Below are positions 18,155 through 27,049 of a DNA stretch of 64,000 nt, in pieces. Location: the NCBI GenBank assembly GCA_946482615.1, contig CAMLSF010000001.1, positions 4,420 to 68,419 of the forward strand, read 5' to 3'. How positions within the stretch are numbered: the first letter of the stretch is position 1; every line of letters starts with the position of its first letter. A program made the position numbers and the translations under genes. Source of the DNA: an uncultured Chromatiaceae bacterium (GTDB taxonomy: Bacteria > Pseudomonadota > Gammaproteobacteria > Enterobacterales > Alteromonadaceae). The notes below the pieces were generated by a model that made no database searches, was not told the origin of the DNA, and saw only the letters and a list, made by a program, of their open reading frames with translations.

Positions 18155-18704
18155 AACCTGCTGCAGGTTGTTCCAGCAGCAGTTTCAGCTTATCCAGACC
18201 TTGTTGCAGATCTTTGCCTATCAGTCCTTCCATATCCATCACCAGCAATAACAGATTCATCGGATAAGGCATATGGCCCTGAAAGCCCCAGGTCACTGTG
18301 GTTTGATCAGCCTGCGTTGCTTCAAGTTGCATATAGGCCTGTGCTACTGACGCAAAAGGTTGTAAAAACCTCAGTTCGTACTCAATACGTTCACCTGCTT
18401 TGATCGCTTTGATTTCCTGTTCGCCTGCGCCTACTTCCTGCTTTTCACTCTGCCAGGCCGACACAAAACCTACAGTGCCATCTTCACCCTGATAGGTTTT
18501 TTTCACATTCGGATCCAAAGCCATCCAGACACTGAAGTTGTCCTGGTTTTTTAACAGCACCAGATAACTGAACAGCTGATCTTTGGGTTTATTGATACTG
18601 ACGCTGCGTTCCACCTGATAGGACGAGGGCAACACCAAAGCGGCCAGCAGCAACAGAGCCACAGCCAATAAAAAACCGATCAGTAGTATTTTTATAAGTT
18701 TCAT
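18153..18704 (-). CDS. SRPBCC (polyketide cyclase/START-like) membrane-anchored protein
   Basis: A 183-residue protein with one N-terminal membrane helix (residues 4-25) and an SRPBCC fold: SYQVERSVSINKPKDQLFSYL at the start of the domain, DGTVGFVSAWQS, then VTWGFQGHMPYPMNLL and a C-terminal helix (IGKDLQQGLDKLKLLLE). Such domains bind hydrophobic ligands; which one is unknown. ATG at 18704 follows AGAGAG. Same direction as the flagellar genes but 81 bases past fliJ and separated by a hairpin, so probably not part of that operon. Confidence 0.8.
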   Translation of the reverse strand: MKLIKILLIGFLLAVALLLLAALVLPSSYQVERSVSINKPKDQLFSYLVLLKNQDNFSVWMALDPNVKKTYQGEDGTVGFVSAWQSEKQEVGAGEQEIKAIKAGERIEYELRFLQPFASVAQAYMQLEATQADQTTVTWGFQGHMPYPMNLLLLVMDMEGLIGKDLQQGLDKLKLLLEQPAAG

Positions 18705-18724
18705 AAGGACTCTCTTCTGGTTAT

Positions 18725-18744
18725 AAGGGCTAAACACAGCCCTT
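18725..18744 (-). terminator. Hairpin after fliJ
   Basis: AAGGGCT and AGCCCTT form a perfect 7-bp stem with a 6-base loop downstream of fliJ. The T-run is poor (ATAACC), so termination may be partial. Confidence 0.45.
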
Positions 18745-18785
18745 TACCAGTGTAGTCCGAAAATTTTGATTTAGAAAAGAGTGAC

Positions 18786-19208
18786 TTATGCTGGCTTTTT
18801 TAGCCTGAGCTGAAATAACTGCATCGCAATTTCATCGGCTTGCTGTTGCTCGGCTTTTTGTTGTTTTTGCTGGGCGGCCGATTCCCTGTGCTGGATCACA
18901 GCTTCTATACCTTTGCTGTACGCCACCTGTTTCTGACATACCTGCTGCTGTTGCTGTAATTCAGCATAAGCCGCCTGAGTTTTATGCTGTTGCTGTTGTT
19001 GCATGTCCAGCAATACAGTTTTCATCGACGCCAGATTTTGTAAACCCAAAGCAGATTTCATCTGATAGCTGCGCTCCATACCGGAGATATGCTCGGTCAG
19101 CAGCTGCAAACGCCGCTCTTCATTGGCGGCCTGCTGATTCAGTTGCTGCTGGCGTTGTCCCATTTGTTTTAAATTGGCTTGCTGTTGTTCCAGATATTTT
19201 TTCAACAT
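18786..19208 (-). CDS. fliJ: Flagellar export protein FliJ (lateral system)
   Basis: A 140-residue all-helical coiled-coil protein, the size of FliJ, which couples the FliI ATPase to the FlhA export gate and escorts export chaperones. The sequence is charged and very Q-rich (QQQQQHKTQAAYAELQQQQQ), with the pattern of a two-helix antiparallel coil. Identity rests on this and on its place as last gene of fliEFGHIJ, 4 bases after fliI. Confidence 0.88.
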   Translation of the reverse strand: MLKKYLEQQQANLKQMGQRQQQLNQQAANEERRLQLLTEHISGMERSYQMKSALGLQNLASMKTVLLDMQQQQQHKTQAAYAELQQQQQVCQKQVAYSKGIEAVIQHRESAAQQKQQKAEQQQADEIAMQLFQLRLKKPA

Positions 19209-19212
19209 AGGC

Positions 19213-20538
19213 TTAACTCAACAATTTAGTTAAATCGGCTTGGGATTGCTGAAAATCAGAGCTTTGCTGTAAACCCTGACATAAAAAATGTTCGATGGCC
19301 GGATAAAGTTGCACTGCTCTGTCGAGCTCCTGATCTTTGCCCATCTGATAAGCCCCTAAAGGGATTAATTCCTGCACCTGCAAATAGCGTGAATAGAGTC
19401 GCTTTAACGCATAGGCATGTTTGAGCTGCTGATCCGGCACTATTTGTGGCATGACGCGGCTGATGGAGGCTCCAATATCAATGGCCGGATAATGCCCACG
19501 TTCGGCCAGCGTGCGGCTTAACACCACATGACCATCCAGAATAGCGCGCGCTGCGTCTGCTATCGGGTCCTGCTGATCATCACCTTCGGCCAATACGGTA
19601 TAAATGGCAGTCATACTGCCTTTGCTATCGGCACTGTTGCCCGCTTTTTCAACCAGTTGCGTCAGTTTGCTAAATACCGAAGGCGGATAACCTTTAGTGG
19701 CGGGAGGTTCTCCGACAGACAAGGCAATTTCACGTTGCGCCTGGGCATAACGGGTTAAGGAATCGACCAGCAGCAAAACGTTAAAACCTAAGTCGCGGTA
19801 ATAAGCCGCTAACCTGTGACTCAACTCCGCCGCTTTTAACCGCAGCAAAGGCGACTGATCGGCCGGAGCTGCAATGACTATGGCCTTTTTTAAACCTTCA
19901 GGGCCCAGACTGTGTTCGATAAAATCTTTTACTTCCCAGCCGCGTTCGCCAATCAGGCCCACTATCACCACATCAGCCTGGGTATAACGGGTCATCATGC
20001 CCAGCAACTTACTTTTCCCCACACCTGAACCGGCAAATAAGCCCATGCGCTGGCCCTGGCCTACAGTAAAAAGCGAGTTAATAGCACGAATGCCAACATC
20101 CAGCGGCGCACTGACGCCTTTTTTTTGTAATGGGTTCACTGCAGGTAAAGCCGCACTGATACGTTCGCCGGTTTTAATGGCCGCTTTGCCGTCCAGCGGG
20201 CACATTAAACCGTCCAGTACCCGGCCTAATAATTCAGTGGAAACCAGCAATTGGCTGGCCGTGGCCACAGTGCGGACCCGGGCCCCTGCTCTTAAGCCAT
20301 CCACAGCTGTTAATGGCATTAAAAAGGCCTGATCGGTATCAAAACCAACCACTTCAGCATCAAACCACTGGCCATCTTCACTTTCGATCTGACAACGCTG
20401 ACCCAAAGTAAAACTGTGACCGGCGGCAGATAAAATCATGCCGTTGACCCGCAGCAAACGGCCATAACTGTGCACCCAATCCGGCGGCTGAATGTGGGCT
20501 CTGGCCAGACTCAGGCTAGCGCTGAATGACCTACGCAT
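19213..20538 (-). CDS. fliI: Flagellum-specific ATPase FliI (lateral system)
   Basis: ATPase of the flagellar type III export apparatus, about 441 residues. Walker A is in GLFAGSGVGKSKLLG; also seen are the GLIGERGWEVKDFIE segment, Walker B in NVLLLVDSLTRYAQAQREIAL, and the PPATKGYPPSVFSKL loop shared with F1-beta. I start at an ATG pair at 20541/20538 (MRRSFSAS); a GTG 18 bases upstream is possible but adds odd residues. It overlaps the end of fliH by 8 bases. Confidence 0.95.
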   Translation of the reverse strand: MRRSFSASLSLARAHIQPPDWVHSYGRLLRVNGMILSAAGHSFTLGQRCQIESEDGQWFDAEVVGFDTDQAFLMPLTAVDGLRAGARVRTVATASQLLVSTELLGRVLDGLMCPLDGKAAIKTGERISAALPAVNPLQKKGVSAPLDVGIRAINSLFTVGQGQRMGLFAGSGVGKSKLLGMMTRYTQADVVIVGLIGERGWEVKDFIEHSLGPEGLKKAIVIAAPADQSPLLRLKAAELSHRLAAYYRDLGFNVLLLVDSLTRYAQAQREIALSVGEPPATKGYPPSVFSKLTQLVEKAGNSADSKGSMTAIYTVLAEGDDQQDPIADAARAILDGHVVLSRTLAERGHYPAIDIGASISRVMPQIVPDQQLKHAYALKRLYSRYLQVQELIPLGAYQMGKDQELDRAVQLYPAIEHFLCQGLQQSSDFQQSQADLTKLLS

Positions 20539-21172
20539 CATCACCCAACAACACACGTCGTACCGGCAACATGGCCTGCTCTAAACGCTGCTGAAAATCC
20601 AGCTGGTGCAATTGCTGACGACCATTAAACTGCACCCGGCCTGAAGGCAGACTGGCATCAAACTGCAACGGAATGTGCTGAATATGGCGGATACCACTAA
20701 AAAGCGGCGCATCGGCCTGGGACAACTGAATAGAGACCAGAGGATCGGTTGCCCCCAGTTGCGGCAACAACTGATCAATAGCCAGCTGTAATAAGGACGG
20801 TTGTAACACCAGCTCGGTCTGCAGCACAGTGCTGGCCAGCTGCTGCACCAGCAATAACAGCTCCTGAGCCAGCTGCTGTTCTTTATGCTGCAGCTGCTGA
20901 TTAAATTGTTCTGTTAAAAAGTCCAAAGCCCGCTGCTGCTTTTGTGCCAGTTCATTCTGTTGTTTTTCCAGCTCTTTTTGCCAGAACTGCTCTAACTGCT
21001 GCTGACCTTCGCTGACCCCACGCTGATAAGCTTCCTGCTCTGTCGCCGCTACACCAGCCTGAAAACCCTGCTGATAAAACTGCTCACTCAATTGCTGCAC
21101 TGTGGCATTACCATCTTTGCGCTGCAAAGATGGAAAGCGGAATTGTTGGTCCTGCTGCAACACGGCGCTCAT
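20531..21172 (-). CDS. fliH: Flagellar assembly protein FliH (lateral system)
   Basis: Negative regulator and stalk of the FliI ATPase, 213 residues. It has the usual layout: a variable N-terminus, a long Gln/Glu-rich helix with small-residue spacing (YQQGFQAGVAATEQEAYQRGVSEGQ), then a C-terminal alpha/beta domain that binds FliI. Starts one base after the fliG stop region and overlaps fliI. Confidence 0.9.
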   Translation of the reverse strand: MSAVLQQDQQFRFPSLQRKDGNATVQQLSEQFYQQGFQAGVAATEQEAYQRGVSEGQQQLEQFWQKELEKQQNELAQKQQRALDFLTEQFNQQLQHKEQQLAQELLLLVQQLASTVLQTELVLQPSLLQLAIDQLLPQLGATDPLVSIQLSQADAPLFSGIRHIQHIPLQFDASLPSGRVQFNGRQQLHQLDFQQRLEQAMLPVRRVLLGDDA

Positions 21173-21173
21173 A

Positions 21174-22193
21174 TCAGCCTACCGTCTCTTCAGGGTAGAG
21201 ACGGTATTCCAGCCGTCCTGCTGCCATCATCTGTTTCACTATGGTCATGATCTCAGCCCGGGCTGCTTCGACTTTACGCACAGGCTGAGGTTTCATTGTT
21301 TCGATTTGCTGACGGTACACCTGAGCCAGACGTTTGGGTAATACCGCCAGAATACTTTCGGTCAAAGCCACATCGGCACCTTTGAGTGCAGTGACCCAAA
21401 GCTCGTCCGGTATGTCGGTCAGCAGCTGATTCAACACATCTTCGCTTTGGCGGCTTAAGCTGTAGAAGTCATACATTTTGTCTTCAATCGCATCCGCCAT
21501 CGCAATATCGTGTTTTTTCAGCAGCTCCATCACTTCGGATTTGTTACCGCTGTATCTGTTCATAATGTCAGCCACCTGCTGCACACCATTGATGCGGGCG
21601 CCTACTTGTTCGCCGACATACTCGATGCAACGCTCCAGCGTATAACGTAAATCTTCAATCACGTGTTCACTGACTTCACGCATATTGGCAATACGGAACA
21701 AAATATCGTCGTGTTTTTGCGCCGGAAATAAGCCCAGAATAGTGCTGGCCTGTTCTGCAGGTAAAAAAGCCAGGATCAGCGCCTGCATCTGGATATGTTC
21801 CTGCTCCATAAAACGCACCAACAGCTCAGCTGGTACCCACTCCAGCCGGCGGACGTCATCGGCCAAAGCACCACCATAAATATCATCCAGCATGCCCCGG
21901 GCTAATTTGCGGCCTACAGCTTTGTCCAAAGCCCGCTCCAGATACAGACGGGACGCGCCGCTGACCCCACTTTCAGTGCGGTACTGGTCAAAAAAGTCCG
22001 TCAGAATAGTGGCAACATCGTCTTGTGTCACATTGGCAATTTTGGCCATACGCTCCGACAAAGCCCGCACTTCATTCCGGCCTAACTTCTTGATAATACA
22101 AGCCGCATTTTCTTCACCCATACTCAACAGCAGGATAGCGGCTCTGTCCAGATCCGAGATCTGTTTGCTTTGCTCAGCTCTTAACGGATTCAA
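21174..22193 (-). CDS. fliG: Flagellar motor switch protein FliG (lateral system)
   Basis: Rotor protein of the C-ring, 339 residues, where MotA pushes to produce torque. N-domain begins DRAAILLLSMGEENAACI; the middle-domain EHPQ motif is here EHIQ (MEQEHIQMQALILAFL); the C-terminal torque helix is DIPDELWVTALKGADVALTESILAVLPKRLA. The first codons overlap the end of fliF by 20 bases, so the two proteins are translationally coupled. Confidence 0.95.
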   Translation of the reverse strand: MNPLRAEQSKQISDLDRAAILLLSMGEENAACIIKKLGRNEVRALSERMAKIANVTQDDVATILTDFFDQYRTESGVSGASRLYLERALDKAVGRKLARGMLDDIYGGALADDVRRLEWVPAELLVRFMEQEHIQMQALILAFLPAEQASTILGLFPAQKHDDILFRIANMREVSEHVIEDLRYTLERCIEYVGEQVGARINGVQQVADIMNRYSGNKSEVMELLKKHDIAMADAIEDKMYDFYSLSRQSEDVLNQLLTDIPDELWVTALKGADVALTESILAVLPKRLAQVYRQQIETMKPQPVRKVEAARAEIMTIVKQMMAAGRLEYRLYPEETVG

Positions 22194-23919
22194 TGCTGAC
22201 TCCTCGTTCTATCCAGTATTTAATCACTGCGGTCACCCGGTCAGATTCACGGTTGGCCAGCAATTGCAGGTGGTTGATTTGCTGTGCAAATTCAGAGCCG
22301 ACTTCAGGTAAATGAATGCTGTGTTGTGACCCTGTCGCCTGGTTATTGGGTAAAGCAGGGTCTGCTTTAGCGTCCAGCACGGCAGGCCCTGTCGTCACAT
22401 CAGCATTTTGCATTGCAGTCGGGTTCTGAGTACCAGCCATGCCCTGAAAACCAGCAGCTGAATGTTGCTCTTTGTTTTTACGGCTGACCAAATGATTGAC
22501 TAAAGGACGGACGCCAAAAATCACCAGCGCCAGGCCAATAATGGCGCCGATCAGGTAACGCAAATACTCTTTCATTTCAGGCATTTGCCACCAGGCCATG
22601 CCTTCCATCTGAGTGGCAGCATCGCTGGGAACAAAACTGAAACTGGTGATATTAAACTGATCACCACGGTCGGCCTGATGGCCAGTCGCAGTTTTAATCA
22701 TCTCGCCTAATTGAGCCAAACGCTCAGGCGTCCAGGGGGTTGCGCCTGCCGCCGCTTCGTTCACCAGTACAGACACGCTTTGACTGCGGACCCGGCCTAT
22801 TTCATAACGGGTGTGGGTAATGGCTTTGCCGGTATCAAATTCGCGGCGCATTTCATTACGTTGTGAGGTGCGTTCATTGTTGTCCTGTTGTGCGGCCTCA
22901 GCACCAGGCTGCACTGGCACTGGCGGCTGATTGGCTAAAGAGCCAGGAATACCCATAGCCAGCTGGTCCAGCATAGAATCTGTTTTGCTGTTTTCACTTT
23001 TTAACACGCCTTCTTTGTCCAGCGCTTCACGGGTTTCTTCCACCACATTAAAGTCAACATCAGCGGACACCTGAATACGGTAATTGCCATCACCTAAAAT
23101 AGGCAGCAGCATAATAGAAGCCCGCTCTTCAACGGAGCGTTCCACTTTTTCAATAAAGGCGAGTTTTTTGTCGGTTTCTTTCCCTACAGGCGTTTCGTCA
23201 AACAGATTGCCGCTGACTAACTTACCGCGCTGATCGACCACAGAAATATTGCGGCTGTCCAGACCCGGGATACTGCCGGACACCAGGCTGACAATAGCTT
23301 CTACCTGTTCAGGTTTGAGGTTATAACCAGGGGCCAAATCCACCATCACGGAAGCGGCAGATTTTTCCTCCTGCCGGCCAACAAACAAATTACGTTTAGG
23401 AATAGCTAAATGCACCCGGGCGTTACGCACCCCATCCATCGTAATAATGGTGCGGGCTAATTCACCTTCCAGTGCGTGCTGGTACTGCATCGACTCCATA
23501 AACTGACTGGTGCCCATGGTGACTTTGTCCTGCATAGCCGACAAGCCCTCAGGCATGGCGGCTTTAATACCACGGGCTGCCAGCGTAATACGGGCATCGG
23601 CTAAACGTTCCTGCGGCACCATAATATTGCCGCTGTCGGTATCGATGCGGAACGGAAACTGCTCTTTATCCAGAATTTCCACTATACCGGCTTTGTCGTA
23701 ATGCTCCTGATTGCCGTACAAAGGCACGAAGTTTTTTGCCGAAGTCCAAAGGATCACTACTATGGTGGCGGCGACTAAAGTGGCCAGCAAAGCTATGGAA
23801 GCCAGACTTTTATCACCATTAGGCAACCAGTTCATTTTGCTGGATAAGTTAATTACCCTTTCCCGTAGTCTGTTGTCGGAACTTGCCACAGGCAGAGATT
23901 TTGCCAATTCAGTTTTCAT
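22174..23919 (-). CDS. fliF: Flagellar MS-ring protein FliF (lateral system)
   Basis: Inner-membrane ring on which the basal body is built. 581 residues with two membrane helices, near residues 38-58 (IALLATLVAATIVVILW) and near 460-480 (YLRYLIGAIIGLALVIFGV), and the ring-building motifs between them (AEGLSAM-like PEGLSAMQD, ARVHLAIPKRNLFVG, SVMVDLAPGYNL). The cytoplasmic tail that binds FliG lies at the end. Twelve bases after fliE. Confidence 0.95.
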   Translation of the reverse strand: MKTELAKSLPVASSDNRLRERVINLSSKMNWLPNGDKSLASIALLATLVAATIVVILWTSAKNFVPLYGNQEHYDKAGIVEILDKEQFPFRIDTDSGNIMVPQERLADARITLAARGIKAAMPEGLSAMQDKVTMGTSQFMESMQYQHALEGELARTIITMDGVRNARVHLAIPKRNLFVGRQEEKSAASVMVDLAPGYNLKPEQVEAIVSLVSGSIPGLDSRNISVVDQRGKLVSGNLFDETPVGKETDKKLAFIEKVERSVEERASIMLLPILGDGNYRIQVSADVDFNVVEETREALDKEGVLKSENSKTDSMLDQLAMGIPGSLANQPPVPVQPGAEAAQQDNNERTSQRNEMRREFDTGKAITHTRYEIGRVRSQSVSVLVNEAAAGATPWTPERLAQLGEMIKTATGHQADRGDQFNITSFSFVPSDAATQMEGMAWWQMPEMKEYLRYLIGAIIGLALVIFGVRPLVNHLVSRKNKEQHSAAGFQGMAGTQNPTAMQNADVTTGPAVLDAKADPALPNNQATGSQHSIHLPEVGSEFAQQINHLQLLANRESDRVTAVIKYWIERGVSIESVKS

Positions 23920-23931
23920 TCCAGGCCCGCC

Positions 23932-24249
23932 TTACAGAGACATACGCATGATGTCATCCACACCATTCATCACTTTGTTGCGGATTTGCAGCAACATCGA
24001 AAAACTTAAATCTGCTTTCTGGCTGGCAACCATAGCCCCAACCAGATCATCACTGCGACCGGCATCAACCGCTGCCATCATTTCTGATGACAGATTTTGC
24101 TGCGCATTGATAGAACGTAAAGCAGAGGCAAAATCACCGGACAACGCACTGTCGTTTTGTGCGGGCATCACCTGTTCATTGCTGGCAATTTGTTGCAACT
24201 GATCAAACTGGCTGAGTAACACATTTTGGGTATTTAACGGAGAAATCAT
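23932..24249 (-). CDS. fliE: Flagellar hook-basal body protein FliE (lateral system)
   Basis: Small rod-junction protein linking the MS-ring to the rod; 105 residues as usual. The C-terminal half (QKADLSFSMLLQIRNKVMNGVDDIMRMSL) matches FliE well. AGGAAGGA ribosome site. First gene of the fliEFGHIJ run, 19 bases after lafK; I found no convincing -24/-12 box in that short gap, so it is probably co-transcribed with motY-lafK. Confidence 0.93.
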   Translation of the reverse strand: MISPLNTQNVLLSQFDQLQQIASNEQVMPAQNDSALSGDFASALRSINAQQNLSSEMMAAVDAGRSDDLVGAMVASQKADLSFSMLLQIRNKVMNGVDDIMRMSL

Positions 24250-24268
24250 AGCTAATCCTTCCTGCTGC

Positions 24269-25582
24269 TTAAGCTATTGCATCAATATCAACACCATGCT
24301 CACGCATAGCGGCCAGTTTGTATCGTAAGGCTCTGGTGCTGACGCCCAAAGCCTCTGCAGCCCGGGTTCTGTGGCCATTAAATTGGTTCAGCACGCCCAG
24401 GATGTAATCAAATTCGGCATTCTTTTTATTCAGTTTCAGATGGTTAATGCTGGCAGATTCCGGCATCACAATGGGCTGTAACGGCAGATTCAAATCAACG
24501 GCCTGCACTTCAATACCCCGCGCCATCACCAAAGCACGCTGTACCACGTTTTCCAGTTCACGCACATTGCCTGGCCAGTGGTATTGGCAAAGTGCGGCTT
24601 TGGCTTCTTTACTCAGTACATATTTGCCATCGGCATACTTCTGCACAAAAAACTCGGCCAGCGGGATAATGTCTTCTTTGCGTTCACGTAAAGCAGGCCA
24701 GCTCAGTGGCAATACATCCAGCCGGTAAAATAAGTCCTGACGGAACAAGCCCTGATCCACCAACTGACGTAAGTCTTTGTTGCTGGCGGCTATCACCCGT
24801 ACATCCAGTTTAATTTTGTGGTTGCTGCCTAAACGTTCCAGCTCACGCTCCTGCAACACCCGCAGTAATTTGGCTTGTAAAGACAGAGGTAATTCAGAAA
24901 TTTCATCCAACAGCAAAGTACCGCCATTGGCGGCTTCAAACTTGCCGATTTGCTGGCTGACTGCACCGGTAAAGGCGCCTTTGTTGTAGCCAAACAACAT
25001 GGCTTCCAGCATATTTTCCGGAATAGCAGCACAGTTAATCGCCACATAAGCCTGATCACGACGGGCGGACACATTGTGGATATAACGGGCCAACCGCTCT
25101 TTACCTGTGCCTGACTCCCCATTGAGTAACACAGTGGCATCGGTCTGAGCCGCTCTGTTGGCCAGTTGCAACACCTGACGGCTGCCCAGCGACACAGCGA
25201 CTAAGTCTCTTAAACCACGGCTAATCGACGAGGCATTGCGGATGGTGTTTTGTAACTGCTGCTGGTTAAACGGCTTCAGCAAATAATCTATGGCACCGTA
25301 GTTCAGACTTTCCGCCGCGACTGCGTGTTGATCCTTTTCAACCAGTACTATGATTTGGCAGGATGGATGCTGTTTTTTCAGCAGCACCATTAAATCCAGA
25401 GTCCGCATTTCTGCCAGTTCAGCGGCCATCACGATAATGTCCGGCTGTTGCAGGGAACAAGAGTTCAGCACGGCACTCAGATCAGCGGCGTGGTTTAACT
25501 GAAAACCTTCAGCTTTGACACAAAGCATCAGGTCCTGTCCCGGCCGGCATTGTTCAATCCAAAGTAAATGTTTCATGGTCAT
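24269..25582 (-). CDS. lafK: LafK, sigma-54-dependent activator of lateral flagellar genes
   Basis: Enhancer-binding protein of 437 residues that drives lateral flagellar genes with sigma-54. Residues 1-125 form a receiver-like domain without the phospho-acceptor Asp (the strand reads PDIIVMAAELAEM), so it is probably not phosphorylated in the usual way. The AAA+ domain has Walker A GESGTGKE near 157 and the sigma-54 contact loop GAFTGA near 202. The C-terminus is a Fis-type HTH (RTRAAEALGVSTRALRYKL). AGAGTGA site before ATG 25582. Follows motY by 17 bases; both lie behind a c-di-GMP riboswitch leader. Confidence 0.93.
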   Translation of the reverse strand: MTMKHLLWIEQCRPGQDLMLCVKAEGFQLNHAADLSAVLNSCSLQQPDIIVMAAELAEMRTLDLMVLLKKQHPSCQIIVLVEKDQHAVAAESLNYGAIDYLLKPFNQQQLQNTIRNASSISRGLRDLVAVSLGSRQVLQLANRAAQTDATVLLNGESGTGKERLARYIHNVSARRDQAYVAINCAAIPENMLEAMLFGYNKGAFTGAVSQQIGKFEAANGGTLLLDEISELPLSLQAKLLRVLQERELERLGSNHKIKLDVRVIAASNKDLRQLVDQGLFRQDLFYRLDVLPLSWPALRERKEDIIPLAEFFVQKYADGKYVLSKEAKAALCQYHWPGNVRELENVVQRALVMARGIEVQAVDLNLPLQPIVMPESASINHLKLNKKNAEFDYILGVLNQFNGHRTRAAEALGVSTRALRYKLAAMREHGVDIDAIA

Positions 25583-25599
25583 GGGTTCACTCTTGTCTT

Positions 25600-26433
25600 T
25601 CAGCTTTGAGTACGGATCAGACGGACCAGTACTCTCCTGTTATGCGATTGTGTTGTGCTGCCAGCAGCCGGGTATCTGTTGCCGTGGGCACGGATTTCCA
25701 GTTTGTTTTTGCTGACGCCAAATTCGATTAAATGTGACGCGACTTCGTCGGCGCGTTCTTCGGACATCACTCTGTTGGCGATGCTGGTTCCCATATCGTC
25801 GGTATATCCGTCTATCAATACTTTTTTTACCGCTTTATCTTGCTGAATATAAAGCGCCAGGGTTTTCAGAAAAGCCGCATCATCGGCCGAAGGCTGGCGT
25901 TCATTGACCGGATAAAACAGTTGGAATTCGCGGGCCTGAGCCCAGGACAAAGGCAATAAAGCGTCAATACAGCTTTGGAATTGTGCGAGGGCTGAAGCGG
26001 ATTTGATATTAGGCACTGTCAGGGTGATTTCCTGACCCGGCAGATCCAGCATCAGTTGCAGCCAATAACCTTGTTGTAATTGCTGCATCACAACTGGGAC
26101 TTGCTCAATAAAGCGGGCGACTTTGGCATTAATAAAAGTGGGGGAAAATTGTACCGCAGGTGCGACTTGCTCTGGCTGCCAACCCGCAGTGACGACATGG
26201 CCTTGCACATCCTGCAATTCCAGATGAGCCGCATGCAGAGTTAATTGCATTTCAATAGCCCGGGCTGGCTCTTTACTAAAAGCCAGCGTGCCCATAGCAC
26301 CCAAATCCTGTTCCATCCGACACTGAAACTGGTCGCCGCTGATACGCCACTGTGATTGATCCATAGCGGGCGTATACTGCGGGGCAGTAGCTACAGCCGA
26401 TGTCAGCCAAAGACCTAACAGAGAAATAATCAC
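25600..26433 (-). CDS. motY: MotY-like OmpA-domain motor protein (lateral system)
   Basis: T-ring component that steadies stators around the rotor; periplasmic. About 277 residues from a GTG at 26433 with AAGGA seven bases upstream. A short signal sequence (LLGLWLTSAVATA) leads to the MotY N-domain, then a C-terminal OmpA-like peptidoglycan-binding domain (VLIDGYTDDMGTSIANRVMSEERADEV and TQSHNRRVLVRL). In Vibrio parahaemolyticus a motY gene also adjoins lafK in the lateral cluster. First translated gene after the riboswitch. Confidence 0.88.
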   Translation of the reverse strand: MIISLLGLWLTSAVATAPQYTPAMDQSQWRISGDQFQCRMEQDLGAMGTLAFSKEPARAIEMQLTLHAAHLELQDVQGHVVTAGWQPEQVAPAVQFSPTFINAKVARFIEQVPVVMQQLQQGYWLQLMLDLPGQEITLTVPNIKSASALAQFQSCIDALLPLSWAQAREFQLFYPVNERQPSADDAAFLKTLALYIQQDKAVKKVLIDGYTDDMGTSIANRVMSEERADEVASHLIEFGVSKNKLEIRAHGNRYPAAGSTTQSHNRRVLVRLIRTQS

Positions 26434-26626
26434 AGGTTCATCCTTTTAAACCGCCTAACCGCAATCGACAAATAACGCCAACCACAAACAGTATTAAAAG
26501 GCAAAAAAAGCAGACAGGCATACAGCCAAATCCCGGACGGATCTGTGTTGTATTCACCTGAACAGGCGAAACCAAGGCTTGATCAGAACTGACCATCCTT
26601 CAGGTTCACCTTTTGGGTGACCGCTT

Positions 26627-26712
26627 GCTAATGCAACCCCGCTATCATAGATCCTTACAGATCCTTAGACCGGAGGCTTTGCGTCCTGACCTTTAAGCCA
26701 GTTTGCCTTTTA
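26627..26712 (-). promoter_or_regulatory. Cyclic-di-GMP-I (GEMM) riboswitch in the motY-lafK leader
   Basis: On the minus strand the three conserved GEMM-I blocks appear in order: AGGCAAAC, then GGACGCAAAGCCTCCGG and TCTAA, then TAGCGGGGTTGC. A P2 stem CTGGC/GTCAG with a short loop sits between the first two and a longer P3 arm between the second and third, as in the Vibrio cholerae Vc2 aptamer. The aptamer ends about 195 bases before motY. Downstream, GGTCACC-CAAAA-GGTGAACC can form a hairpin that may belong to the expression platform. Whether c-di-GMP turns the genes on or off cannot be read from sequence. Confidence 0.92.
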
Positions 26713-26713
26713 A

Positions 26714-26732
26714 TTTCTAAGCTTGTTAGAAA
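26714..26732. repeat. Perfect inverted repeat next to the riboswitch
   Basis: TTTCTAA and TTAGAAA flank GCTTG, a 7-bp perfect inverted repeat just 5' of the GEMM aptamer. It could be a leader hairpin or a protein-binding site. Confidence 0.4.
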
Positions 26733-26931
26733 AATGAGGTTCAGAGCTAAAATGAACTCTCACTTAATACACTACAATAAACAAAAAAAAACTGGCTGCA
26801 AGCTTTATTTTTATGAGCTTCAATCATTTAGCCAAAAAATATACACCAGCTTACATCAACCTTAATTGCAGGAACATGTTAAAAAAACATTTACACTTCA
26901 ATAACCTGCATAGTCTAACTATAGTACATGA

Positions 26932-27030
26932 CCTTTTGGTGACAAAATCAGACCTTAGTCTGAATTCAGGCTGAATTGCGTTCAGATCCTGATTTTAAGC
27001 GATGAACGGATCAAGGCCAGATCCTTTTTT
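26932..27030 (+). ncRNA. Candidate small RNA opposite the motY leader
   Basis: A + strand terminator (GGATC, 7-base loop, GATCC, TTTTTT at 27008-27030) stands where no + strand gene ends for over 8 kb upstream. Before it lie a stem CAGAC-CTTA-GTCTG at 26950-26963 and the palindrome CTGAATTCAG. A weak promoter (TATAGT at 26920-26925, TTCAAT 17 bases upstream) would give a transcript of about 100 bases. The rest of the 616-bp interval between flhA and motY holds the riboswitch and AT-rich leader; I see no protein gene in it. Confidence 0.3.
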
Positions 27031-27049
27031 GTTGTTATTTGGTCGCCTT

